Part shown: positions 1 through 7,991 of the stretch, in pieces | Layout: every line of letters starts with the position of its first letter | How positions within the stretch are numbered: the first letter of the stretch is position 1 | Position numbers and translations under genes: made by a program | Notes under the pieces: model-generated | What the model was told of the DNA's origin: nothing | Database searches by the model: none | Seen by the model: only the letters and a program-made list of their open reading frames with translations | NCBI GenBank assembly: GCA_018266055.1 | Contig: JAFDYT010000017.1 | Location: 1-64,000 of the forward strand | DNA from: Bacteroidota bacterium | GTDB taxonomy: Bacteria; Bacteroidota; Bacteroidia; Cytophagales; Cyclobacteriaceae | Length of the DNA stretch: 64,000 bases | Direction: 5' to 3'

Positions 1-105
1 GACTTCTACACTTTTCAGTACGACTTCTACACAAGTTGGTACGACTTCTGCACTTTTCGGTACGACTTCTACACAAGTAGGTACGACTTCTACACAAGTC
101 GGTCG
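1..105. repeat. 21-bp tandem repeat, five copies
   Basis: Five consecutive 21-bp units start at 1, 22, 43, 64 and 85, each beginning GACTTCTRCAC. Two variants alternate: one continues with TTTTCRG (units 1 and 3), the other with AAGTNGG (units 2, 4 and 5). As 21 is a multiple of three, frames stay open on both strands: the plus frame reads a YDFYTSR-like heptapeptide and stops at 112-114, and the minus frame reads a PTCVEVV-like heptapeptide. The array is cut by the window edge, so it could be the end of a repeat protein gene or a non-coding satellite. Confidence 0.85.
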
Positions 106-457
106 GGAATGTAAATCGGAAGGAGTTTCTTCTTTACTAGGCCAACCGGGTAAGGTTGCGATAGGCTCTCCTATTCTCTGGCTCGGTAGTATTTATTTCC
201 TAACGCAGTGGCTCACTTTTAGGATCCTGCCGTTTGCTACGCGGGCGCGTTGGTTCTATGTACTTCTCCGCGATACACTATATATACTAGAGCGCGTCGG
301 TAAGGAAGTAGTGCGCTACACTACACTGCTCCACACGGCCCGCGGCGATTTCATCGGCAGTCCTGCCCCACCCTGACACTCATAAAGAGTACATCAGCAA
401 AACGCGAATTAAATAAAATTAAATCACGCAGCACGGGCTGCACAAATCAACAAAAAA
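106..457. other. Intergenic region with no recognisable gene
   Basis: About 350 bases between the tandem repeat and the first complete gene. I find no convincing coding frame, RNA gene or terminator. The last 60 bases are A-rich, as is usual before a start codon in this phylum, and include a small inverted repeat (GCAGC/GCTGC at about 429-442). No clear TAnnTTTG promoter box is visible. Confidence 0.5.
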
Positions 458-1069
458 ATGAAATACTTAGTTAAACTAGCACTATCATTATTGTCCATTA
501 TTCAAAAAATTGAAAAGGCACGTCACCTCGTGATCATGATGACGGGCAACGCAAACTTCGCCTCACCTACTCCTACGCCGGCGCAGGTGACTACTACCAC
601 CAACCAGCTGGAAGCATTGTTGCTGAAAGCCAAAGACGGCACCAAGAGCGACACCGCGGCGATGCGCGCCAAAGAACGCGAACTGGATATCCTGATCAAA
701 CAACTGTCCACGTACGTAGAAGGTGTGGCCAACGCCAACCAGACTACAGCCGAGGCGGTGATCCTGAGTTCAGGCTTTGACCTGAGAAAGAAGGCCTCGC
801 GTAATACGCCTGAGCTTTCAGGCAAAACCACCGGCATACCCGGTGAAATTAAACTGCATCGCCTGGCAGTGCACCGTGGCTCGATTGAATTTCAGATGTG
901 CACGGACCTGACCAACCCCGACTGGAAAACCATAAACCGCGGCACACGCGGAATTATTCTGGTGACAGGCTTGCCTGCCGAAGCGTGGTATTATTTCCGC
1001 AGCCGCACCATCACCGCCGACGGCACCAGCGAGTGGAGCGATGTAGTAGCGGTGTATTTGATTAAGTAA
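458..1069 (+). CDS. Hypothetical protein with C-terminal Fn3-like domain
   Basis: The protein has 203 residues. The first 25 or so form a hydrophobic or amphipathic helix, followed by a Pro/Thr-rich linker (TPTPAQVTTTT) and a helical stretch (about 45-95). The last 70 residues have the beta-strand pattern of a fibronectin type III fold, with the typical 'GLPAEAWYYFRSR' strand and a 'SEWSDVV' ending. This architecture recurs in Bacteroidota proteins of unknown function, as I recall the family. The start at 458 is preceded by an A-rich stretch. It stands alone, with repeat arrays on both sides. Its role is unknown; a structural or binding part in the envelope or outside the cell is possible, but nothing shows export clearly. 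Confidence 0.75.
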   Translation: MKYLVKLALSLLSIIQKIEKARHLVIMMTGNANFASPTPTPAQVTTTTNQLEALLLKAKDGTKSDTAAMRAKERELDILIKQLSTYVEGVANANQTTAEAVILSSGFDLRKKASRNTPELSGKTTGIPGEIKLHRLAVHRGSIEFQMCTDLTNPDWKTINRGTRGIILVTGLPAEAWYYFRSRTITADGTSEWSDVVAVYLIK

Positions 1070-1075
1070 GGGTTA

Positions 1076-1189
1076 GTTATTCGTTAATTGTGAATAGTTA
1101 ATTGTGGATAGTTAATTATGGATAGTTATCCGTTATTGGTTATTTGTGAATTGTTGATCGCTGATAACGATTAACGGATAACTATTAAC
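1076..1189. repeat. Composite heptamer element, copy 1 (polarity flips at a GC centre)
   Basis: Twelve consecutive 7-bp units of the type GTTNNNN (a few read GTG or ATG) run from 1076 to 1159, then GC at 1160-1161, then four units of the type NNNNAAC from 1162 to 1189. The right arm is the reverse complement in style of the left, and the segments 1122-1135 and 1172-1185 are a perfect 14-bp inverted repeat. A 56-bp stretch (1120-1175) recurs with one mismatch at 1307-1362. The 7-bp period does not fit coding sequence. Confidence 0.85.
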
Positions 1190-1225
1190 ATCTCAAGAAG
1201 CAGCGTACTTCATCGCTACCCTGTC

Positions 1226-1264
1226 ATACCGGATGTGTGCGAGAGAATGAGCGCGATCCGGTAT
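1226..1264. repeat. REP-like palindrome, copy 1
   Basis: ATACCGGAT at 1226-1234 pairs perfectly with ATCCGGTAT at 1256-1264, and the interior can extend the stem with a bulge. The same hairpin with different but compensating bases lies at 18742-18784, and both copies are followed by a shared tail (TCCCYTTTAAGRATGCTATCG type) leading into a heptamer array. It resembles repetitive extragenic palindromes. Confidence 0.75.
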
Positions 1265-1283
1265 CCCTTTTAAGATGCTATCG

Positions 1284-1467
1284 GTTAATCGTTATTCGTT
1301 AATTGTGGATAGTTATCCGTTATTGGTTATTTGTTAATTGTTGATCGCTGATAACGATTAACTGATCGCAATTAACGAATAACAGATAACTATTAACTAA
1401 TCGCGATTAACGATTAACAATTAACAATTAACGATTAACAGATAACGAATAACAGATAACCATTAAC
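1284..1467. repeat. Composite heptamer element, copy 2
   Basis: Nine 7-bp units starting GTT (one reads GTG) run from 1284 to 1346, then GC at 1347-1348, then seventeen units from 1349 to 1467, most ending AAC (two end CGC). The register never slips over 26 units. The centre (GTTGATC-GC-TGATAAC) is identical to that of copy 1. It ends five bases before the stop codon of the lipoprotein gene at 1473, so it is transcribed if that gene reads through. Confidence 0.85.
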
Positions 1468-1472
1468 AAACC

Positions 1473-2219
1473 CTAGATTTTCTTCTCCAACCCCGCTATT
1501 CTTTCTTTGGCTTCTTCTTTTCCAAACGCGAGCGCCAGCTTGTAAAGTTCAAGGGCTTCCTTTCGTGTATTCTTCTTTTTGCGCGGCGCAAACTTCGTGC
1601 GGTTGGCTGTCTCTTCCACCGCTACCGCGCGTGCAAAGTACGCATCACCCTGGTCGGCGGTGGACTTGATCAACAGCTCGTTGATCTGCGCCTGAAGGTT
1701 TTTCATCTCTTCTTGTTTCGTCTTCAGCTGCTGAAGCTTGTCGTCCAACTCCGACTTTTGAAGATTCACCGTACTGATAAGGTTCACGTTTTCATTTTTA
1801 TACTGTTCCACCAGCTCTTTGACGGCGGCTAGTTCCTGATTGCGCGCATTGAGGTCGCTTTTAAGTTTGCTGATCGCCCGCGACAAGTCGATCGATTTAT
1901 TCTTTGAGTCCGCCGACTGCCTTTCGAGCGACTCAATTTTACGCTGCGCCTGATGGACGTACTGATTGATCTCCCACATTCTTGACGTGTAGGTATCGTA
2001 GTTGGTTCCTTCGGTCAAACTCAGTCGCAGCATCTTGCGGTTAGCGTCAATCGAATCGATCAGCGATCCTACTTCCGTCAGTGTAGCGGTAAGCTTTTGA
2101 TTGGTGGCCAGCTCCGCCCGAAGCGAATCGACTACATCTTGCATTCGCTCCTCTTTTTTAAGATTCGAGCAGCTCATCATCATGCCAACAACAAATAACA
2201 TCAACATTGTTTTTTTCAT
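1473..2219 (-). CDS. Coiled-coil lipoprotein
   Basis: The protein has 248 residues, starting at the ATG at 2219. That start gives a clean lipoprotein signal: MKKTMLMLFVVGMMMSCS, with the lipidated Cys at position 17. A longer in-frame version from 2309 adds 30 residues with no signal-like character and was not chosen. Residues 25-190 are rich in heptad patterns of Leu, Lys, Glu and Gln, indicating a long coiled coil. The C-terminal 55 residues are helical and resemble a single TPR or Sel1-like helix pair (KEALELYKLALAFGKEEAKE). It is probably a periplasm-facing lipoprotein with a structural or scaffold role. No family is recognised with certainty, and its 3' end abuts a heptamer repeat. Confidence 0.8.
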   Translation of the reverse strand: MKKTMLMLFVVGMMMSCSNLKKEERMQDVVDSLRAELATNQKLTATLTEVGSLIDSIDANRKMLRLSLTEGTNYDTYTSRMWEINQYVHQAQRKIESLERQSADSKNKSIDLSRAISKLKSDLNARNQELAAVKELVEQYKNENVNLISTVNLQKSELDDKLQQLKTKQEEMKNLQAQINELLIKSTADQGDAYFARAVAVEETANRTKFAPRKKKNTRKEALELYKLALAFGKEEAKERIAGLEKKI

Positions 2220-2483
2220 GTGTGTGGATTTTAGATGTGATTGAATTCCGTTTGTATTTGTAACGGTGAGAAAAGGAAAAACCTCCGTCCCAACAGGGCG
2301 AGGCGTCAAATCGATCGGTCGGCGGTTGATGAGGTCGGTGAAATTCGAGCGTGTAATGACTCAATTAATTTAACACCACGGCCCCGATCACTTTACGCGA
2401 TTTTAATATCGTTCTAATTTCCCTTTAATCTTCTGTGATTTACTAGCAGCGATATAAGGCAAACCTGCCATTGTACACCGGCG

Positions 2484-2975
2484 ATGGACAAGACTACAGA
2501 CCCCAATACGAAAGCGAAACTTGACGCCGAACGTCAGCGCTACCACATCGTACACGACTCCATTTATGGGGTGTGGCATGATCCGTCTGAAAGTATTGTA
2601 CTTAAAATTACGCCGTCCGGATCGCACACACGAATCAAAATCATCGACGTGGGTGATCACGCCCTGGTGGAGAGGATTTCCTTTTATTGCGGACTACAGG
2701 TAGTGCCCAGACGCACCCACTGGAAGGGATTTGACTTCGTGACGCAACTGGTGAAAGTGAATAAGTTCTTTTACAAAGAAGGCCTGGTGCACATGCCCAA
2801 CTCCACGCGAAAAAACATGGTGAATCTTGTAGTGACCAACAATCATCTGCTCAGCCTGGATTTCTTTTTCATAGAAACACGCCAAAAGCAGGAGCTTCAG
2901 AAGTACGTGGGCTCATTAGTGCTTCACAAGCGTGCAGGTGGCGAAGGCCGTAAGGCAAGTCTGCCGCAAGCATGA
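2484..2975 (+). CDS. Hypothetical protein, about 163 aa
   Basis: I do not recognise the family. There is no signal peptide or membrane segment, so it is presumably cytoplasmic. After a charged N-terminus (DAERQRYHIVHDSIYGVWHD) the sequence alternates short hydrophobic strands, as in 'SIVLKITPSG', 'TRIKIIDVG' and 'NMVNLVVTNNHLLSLDFFF', which suggests a mostly beta fold such as a small barrel. The last 15 residues are basic and low in complexity. An open frame on the opposite strand (2403-2660) is weaker in composition. The gene has no operon partner: a minus-strand gene lies upstream and a SusC gene, with its own promoter box, downstream. Confidence 0.6.
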   Translation: MDKTTDPNTKAKLDAERQRYHIVHDSIYGVWHDPSESIVLKITPSGSHTRIKIIDVGDHALVERISFYCGLQVVPRRTHWKGFDFVTQLVKVNKFFYKEGLVHMPNSTRKNMVNLVVTNNHLLSLDFFFIETRQKQELQKYVGSLVLHKRAGGEGRKASLPQA

Positions 2976-3124
2976 CAATGCTCAGAACGCCTCACTTTTT
3001 CCTGTTATCACTTTGTTTCAAAAAGCTGATATCCTGAATCTTAGTACGATTACATAACAATTTAGTAATCTCTTTTTTTTGATTTCATTACTGGCCATTT
3101 CAATCGGTCGGGCCTGGTGAAATA

Positions 3125-3132
3125 TACTTTTG
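3125..3132 (+). promoter_or_regulatory. -7 promoter box for the susC gene
   Basis: TACTTTTG matches the Bacteroidota -7 consensus TAnnTTTG and lies 21 nt before the ATG at 3154. No clear -33 TTG is seen at the right distance. The box overlaps the alternative TTG start at 3130, which supports 3154 as the true start. Confidence 0.45.
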
Positions 3133-3153
3133 GCAGAAAAATTAAAACTGCCT

Positions 3154-6100
3154 ATGTCAAAAATCTTTACGGTATCACTCTTTCTGTTAAGCCTGGTGTT
3201 TCCTGCCGTCGCGCAGGTCACAGGCACAATCACAGATCAAAAAGACAAACTTCCGGTGGCGGGAGCATCAATTGTAATCAAAGGTACCGGCAATGGTACT
3301 ACCTCGGATGTCAACGGGAAATTCAGCTTGCCGGCCAAGGCAGGAGATGTACTTGAGATAAGCTTTGTAGGATATACCACTCAACAGGTTACCCTTGGCA
3401 CGCAGACGGATTTGAATATCACGTTGGAAGAAGACGTGCGCGGACTAAACGAAGTAGTAGTGACTGCGCTGGGCGTATCGCGCAGTACCAAGTCATTGGG
3501 ATACGTGACACAAACCGTCACCGGGCAACAACTCACGTCGTCACAAGACGCCAACCTGATCAACAACTTGCAGGGGAAAATGGCTGGAGTAACGATCACC
3601 AACGGTGGCGCGGGTGTAGGCTCTACGTCACGCATTGTCATTCGCGGGGTGAACACCTTCAACGGCAGCGGTCAACCTCTGTTCGTAGTAGATGGTGTGC
3701 CGATCAACAATGAAACGATCTTCAACAACGCCATCAACAACAACAGCACGGCAGGCACTTGGGCCGAAGTAGATTGGGGCAATGGCGCCGCTGAATTTAA
3801 CGCAGCGGATGCGTCGGAAATTACTGTACTTAAAAGTGCAGCGGCCACCGCACTCTACGGCACACGCGCGGCTGGTGGTGCGATTATCATTACCACTAAA
3901 AAAGCCGACGGCGACAAAGGCAAATGGCACGCCGAGTTTTCAAGCCAAAACTCAATCAATACACCACTGATTTTGCCGAAGATTCAAAACCAATACGGCG
4001 AAGGAACAGGAAGTGCTGCCTTTAAATATGTGAACGGAGCAGGCAGTACAGAAAACAACATTCCGAATTACGGGTTAGCGTTTTCACCGTCAACGCTGGT
4101 AGAGCAATTTGACAGTCCGGTGTTAGATGCTTCAGGCAATGTTATTCCCGGACTTCAGGCCGGTGATCTCGTAGCGCGCGCCGCGTATCCGGGCAATACC
4201 GTAAAGGCAACACCCTGGGTAGGTCACTCAGACAATTTCAAAAACTTTTTACAAACAGGCTCTACGTCGATCAACAACATTTCGCTGAGCACCGTCACCG
4301 ATCAGGGATCGTATCGCATTTCGTTTGGTAATCTTACGAACAAAGGCATTGTGCCCGGTACCGACCTCACGCGTTATCAACTTTCGGTGAGGGCAGAAAC
4401 CAAACTCTCGGAGAAACTTAAAGCAAACTACTACATCGGCTACATCAACAGCAGCAGCAACAACAGGCCCAACATCGGGTATGGATCAGAGAGTGTGATG
4501 TACACCTTCTTTGGTGTGTACGGAATGCCCGAAGACATCAACCTGAACTCATTGAAAAATAAATGGTGGCAAACCGGACAGGAAGGATATCAACAGTTTC
4601 GGTACTGGGCTAACCACGACAATCCGTACGTCACCGGGAACTTGAATACCAACAGTTTCAAGAAAAACCGATTGCTAGGCAACGCGTCGTTAAAATACGA
4701 TATCACGCCCGAGTTGAATGTGATGGTGCGCACCGGGCTTGACTTTTACAACGACCACCGCGAAGGTCACCGCGTGTTTAGCACGGTACGGTTTCCTACC
4801 GGTGGATTTCGCACCGACGATGTTACGTACCTGGAAAACAACACCGACTTCCTGATTAACTACACACGCAAGTCGTCGCCAACGTGGAATTACAACGTGT
4901 CGTTGGGGGGAAATCGCTTTCAGCAAACCTCGTACTATTTGTCGAACGTAGCCAACGCACTCATTGTACCTGGATTGTATAACTTCAGCAATGCTTCCGT
5001 ACTGCTGAATCCATTTGAGCAGAAGCTGGAAAAAATAATCTACAGCGGCTATGCCTTCGGCGAAGTGAGTTATCAGAATTGGTTATACCTAAACCTTACC
5101 GCGCGCAACGACGTGTCGAGCACGTTGCCGAAAGGAAAAAATTCATTCCTCTACCCTTCTGCTTCATTAAGTGCGGTAGTGTCTGACAAGCTTACGCTGC
5201 CTGCTGCGGTATCATTCCTGAAACTGCGTGCCTCTATTGCGCAGGTGGGCCGAGATGCCAATCCGTATTCCATCAACAACACATTCATTCCCAATACCCC
5301 GTTTGGAAGTTATCCGCTCACGTCAGGAAATGCTACATTATCCAACAGCAACCTGAAACCGTCAACTACCACCATGGATGAATTTGGTTTCGACGTGCGC
5401 TTCCTTCATAACAGATTGGGCCTCGACTTTGCGGTGTTTAATTCCGATACCAAAGACGAAGTGGTGCAACTTCCCGTACCTGCTTCGTCGGGATACAATG
5501 GGTCGTACACTAACGGAGGTTCAATCAATGTAAAAGGATTGGAGTTAATACTCTCCTACTCGCCAATCAAATCCAATACGGGGTTGAACTGGGATATGAA
5601 TTTTAATTTCACGCATTACGTGAGCACTGTTACTGCACTGCCTCAGGGTGTAAACTCGTACGAATATTTCCTGGTGACACAATACAACCGTGCACCGCGT
5701 CAGATCAACTACTTTGCCAACGTCGGTCAAAAGCTCGGCAATATTTATGGCAACCAGTTCATCCGCGACGACAAAGGAAATATTGTGTACAACAACGGCT
5801 TGCCCACCTTCACGCAAACGAACGACAAGCTGCTCGGCAACTACAATCCGGATTTTATCTTAACCTGGAACAACACGCTGAGTTATAAAAATTTCAAGTT
5901 CAATATGCTGTGGGATTGGCATCATGGCGGCGTGATCTATTCGTACACGCGCCTTGCGTTATTGCAAAACGGAATGTCGCCTGAAACATTGCCAAGGCCT
6001 ACCGGTGGCATCATTGGAAAAGGTGTGAAGAGCGACGGCACTCCCAATGACGTGAGTGTATCGGCAGCCAGTTACTACCTCAACTATTACAGCCCCATCA

Positions 6101-6366
6101 ATCACGAACCGTTTGTATCCGACGCCTCGTACCTCAAGCTTCGTCAGTTATCGTTCGGATATACCTTCCGCAATATTCTGAAGAACAATCCATCGGCTTC
6201 CGTCGAACTGAGTTTCATTGGCCGCAACTTACTGCTGTTTGCTCCCATTCACGATATCGATCCGGAAACACTGGCATTGCGTGGGAATACCATTCTGCCC
6301 GGTGTGGAATACAACAGTTTGCCCAGTCAACGTCAATTTGGTGTTTCTCTCAACTTGAAATATTAA
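3154..6366 (+). CDS. SusC/RagA-family TonB-linked outer membrane transporter
   Basis: The protein has 1070 residues and is the outer membrane barrel of a SusCD-type uptake system, which imports oligosaccharides or peptides with energy from TonB. A signal peptide ends at 'PAVAQ'. It is followed by a carboxypeptidase-like regulatory domain (about 22-100, 'VTGTITDQKDKLPVAGASI'), the TonB-box region 'LNEVVVTALGVSR', a plug with 'RIVIRGVNTF', 'PLFVVDGVPINNE' and 'ALYGTRAAGGAIIITTK', and a barrel ending in the aromatic 'LNLKY'. The SusD partner starts 8 bases later. No glycosidase or peptidase gene is attached, so the substrate cannot be named. The start was chosen for the signal peptide and because the TTG at 3130 lies inside the promoter box. 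Confidence 0.95.
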   Translation: MSKIFTVSLFLLSLVFPAVAQVTGTITDQKDKLPVAGASIVIKGTGNGTTSDVNGKFSLPAKAGDVLEISFVGYTTQQVTLGTQTDLNITLEEDVRGLNEVVVTALGVSRSTKSLGYVTQTVTGQQLTSSQDANLINNLQGKMAGVTITNGGAGVGSTSRIVIRGVNTFNGSGQPLFVVDGVPINNETIFNNAINNNSTAGTWAEVDWGNGAAEFNAADASEITVLKSAAATALYGTRAAGGAIIITTKKADGDKGKWHAEFSSQNSINTPLILPKIQNQYGEGTGSAAFKYVNGAGSTENNIPNYGLAFSPSTLVEQFDSPVLDASGNVIPGLQAGDLVARAAYPGNTVKATPWVGHSDNFKNFLQTGSTSINNISLSTVTDQGSYRISFGNLTNKGIVPGTDLTRYQLSVRAETKLSEKLKANYYIGYINSSSNNRPNIGYGSESVMYTFFGVYGMPEDINLNSLKNKWWQTGQEGYQQFRYWANHDNPYVTGNLNTNSFKKNRLLGNASLKYDITPELNVMVRTGLDFYNDHREGHRVFSTVRFPTGGFRTDDVTYLENNTDFLINYTRKSSPTWNYNVSLGGNRFQQTSYYLSNVANALIVPGLYNFSNASVLLNPFEQKLEKIIYSGYAFGEVSYQNWLYLNLTARNDVSSTLPKGKNSFLYPSASLSAVVSDKLTLPAAVSFLKLRASIAQVGRDANPYSINNTFIPNTPFGSYPLTSGNATLSNSNLKPSTTTMDEFGFDVRFLHNRLGLDFAVFNSDTKDEVVQLPVPASSGYNGSYTNGGSINVKGLELILSYSPIKSNTGLNWDMNFNFTHYVSTVTALPQGVNSYEYFLVTQYNRAPRQINYFANVGQKLGNIYGNQFIRDDKGNIVYNNGLPTFTQTNDKLLGNYNPDFILTWNNTLSYKNFKFNMLWDWHHGGVIYSYTRLALLQNGMSPETLPRPTGGIIGKGVKSDGTPNDVSVSAASYYLNYYSPINHEPFVSDASYLKLRQLSFGYTFRNILKNNPSASVELSFIGRNLLLFAPIHDIDPETLALRGNTILPGVEYNSLPSQRQFGVSLNLKY

Positions 6367-6373
6367 CACGCAC

Positions 6374-7861
6374 ATGAAAACCATTTACATATCCTTTCTT
6401 ATTGCGCTAGTACTGCTGGGCTCATGCCAATCGGAGTTGACTACTACGAATGTAAATCCCAACAACCTTGAAGTACCCAATGTACCTTCACTGACTTCGA
6501 ACGTCATCGTGAGCGAGTTTTGGAACAACACTAACCAGGCGTGGACGCTGGGCAATGCGATGAGCCAGCTGGTGGTGTTCAGCGCATCGTATTACAATGT
6601 AGCAGGAGCACGCTTTGCTCCGATCAACAACTCCGCGTATTGGTCAACCTGCTATAGTAATGCCCGCGACGCCGCCACGATTGTTACGCAGGCGAAGAAA
6701 CAGAACAACCCTGGCAATCAGGCTGTGGGTCTTGCACTGCAAGCGTATGCTTTTTCTCAGCTGACTGACTGCTGGGGAGACATTCCTTACACACAGGCCT
6801 TGCGTGGCGCTTCGGCCAATTACCTCGCTCCGTACGACGATCAGCAATCGATCTATACCAATGCAGGTACCGGATTGCTGGCTAAGTTAGCTACGGCTGA
6901 TTCATTGCTAACCGCCAATCCTTCGGCGGTGATTAGTGGCGATCCGCTTTACGGTGGCAATGCTTTAAAGTGGCGCAAATTTATCAACGGGCTTCGACTG
7001 CGTTTGCTCATCCGCATATCAGCCAAACAAGATGTGTCGGCCGCAATGCAATCCGTGTTGAATGAAGGCGTACTGTTTCAAAACTCAGGCGAGAGCGCCG
7101 CACTTAAACTAACCACTGCGCTGCCGTGGCTCTTCCCATCGTACACAGACAGGGCGGGCGACTTTTCAATCAAAGTGCTCGACTCTATATTATATAAGTT
7201 TTACGCCAACACCGGCGACCGCGACCGGCTTACACTTTTCTTTGCACAAAGTCCTAACGTGATAGGCACACCTGCCTTCAGCTTTACCAATTACAAGGGA
7301 ATTCCTCAAGTAGTAGATGCCAGCAGTTCGCAGGCGGCTACAGCTTCACAGTTTGCCAAGACCTTGAGTCCGACGTCAACGTATGTTTCGAGTCCACTCA
7401 ATTTCTCGCGAATCATCACCTATGCCGAAGTGCAATTCATCTTAGCCGAAGCGGCACTCAAAGGATACATTCCAGGCGGAATCGCTCAGGCTACTACTTA
7501 CTATTCGAACGGAGTGCTTGGCGCATACGCTGAAGTAGGTTTACCCGCAGCCGACGCGACTGCGTACCTGTCGGCAAACCCGTTGTCTGCCGACCCTACG
7601 AATACATACGCTGTTGCCATGAACCAGATCATTATGCAAAAGTGGGCGCTGAATCTGAACAATGGATTTGAAGGTTGGCTGGAACAACGCCGCACCGGCA
7701 TCCCTGTATTTGACCTGACCGCCAATCAAAACAACGGCAGCGTGGCGATGAAGTTTTTATATCCTCCCGACGAAGAGTTTGTCAATTCTATAAACTACAA
7801 CAATGAAATGAAGAAAATACAAGGAGGAAAAGACAACGCCAACTACCGGGCATGGTGGTAA
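6374..7861 (+). CDS. SusD/RagB-like outer membrane lipoprotein
   Basis: The protein has 495 residues and is the surface lipoprotein partner of the SusC upstream, binding substrate and capping the barrel. The lipobox is LLGSC, with Cys18. The sequence is closest in style to the SusD-like_2 subfamily: an N-terminal 'TTNVNPNNLE' segment, helical TPR-like stretches ('QAVGLALQAYAFSQLTDCWGDIPYTQAL') and a C-terminal 'QKWALNLNNGFEGWLEQRRTGIPVF' segment. In that subfamily the 'TDCWGDIPYTQA' motif is a hallmark. It is co-transcribed with susC and ends before a strong bidirectional hairpin. Whether its ligand is a glycan, a peptide or something else is open. Confidence 0.93.
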   Translation: MKTIYISFLIALVLLGSCQSELTTTNVNPNNLEVPNVPSLTSNVIVSEFWNNTNQAWTLGNAMSQLVVFSASYYNVAGARFAPINNSAYWSTCYSNARDAATIVTQAKKQNNPGNQAVGLALQAYAFSQLTDCWGDIPYTQALRGASANYLAPYDDQQSIYTNAGTGLLAKLATADSLLTANPSAVISGDPLYGGNALKWRKFINGLRLRLLIRISAKQDVSAAMQSVLNEGVLFQNSGESAALKLTTALPWLFPSYTDRAGDFSIKVLDSILYKFYANTGDRDRLTLFFAQSPNVIGTPAFSFTNYKGIPQVVDASSSQAATASQFAKTLSPTSTYVSSPLNFSRIITYAEVQFILAEAALKGYIPGGIAQATTYYSNGVLGAYAEVGLPAADATAYLSANPLSADPTNTYAVAMNQIIMQKWALNLNNGFEGWLEQRRTGIPVFDLTANQNNGSVAMKFLYPPDEEFVNSINYNNEMKKIQGGKDNANYRAWW

Positions 7862-7908
7862 GTAAGCGCTGAGAATACTTCACGTCCTTTATAAGAGCGT
7901 GACTCAAA

Positions 7909-7936
7909 CAAAAGGCTTCCTGCGGGAAGCCTTTTG
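7909..7936. terminator. Bidirectional Rho-independent terminator
   Basis: CAAAAGGCTTCC at 7909-7920 pairs perfectly over 12 bp with GGAAGCCTTTTG at 7925-7936, around a TGCG loop. T-rich sequence (TGTTTTCTTCTT) follows on the plus strand. It sits between the convergent susD (plus) and the PfpI-YHS gene (minus), so it can serve both. Confidence 0.85.
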
Positions 7937-7991
7937 TGTTTTCTTCTTCAAGAAATAATCTGGGATATTCCCCAATTCTCTAGCGATATCC

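Noticed and set aside
1076-1467. CRISPR array
   Set aside because: The units are 7 bp with no unique spacers, and no cas gene is present.
2403-2660. 85-codon minus-strand frame overlapping the hypothetical gene at 2484
   Set aside because: The plus-strand frame is longer and its translation has regular beta-strand alternation, which the minus frame lacks.
3130-3153. TTG start that would extend the SusC protein by eight residues
   Set aside because: It lies within the TACTTTTG promoter box, and the ATG at 3154 gives a proper signal peptide.
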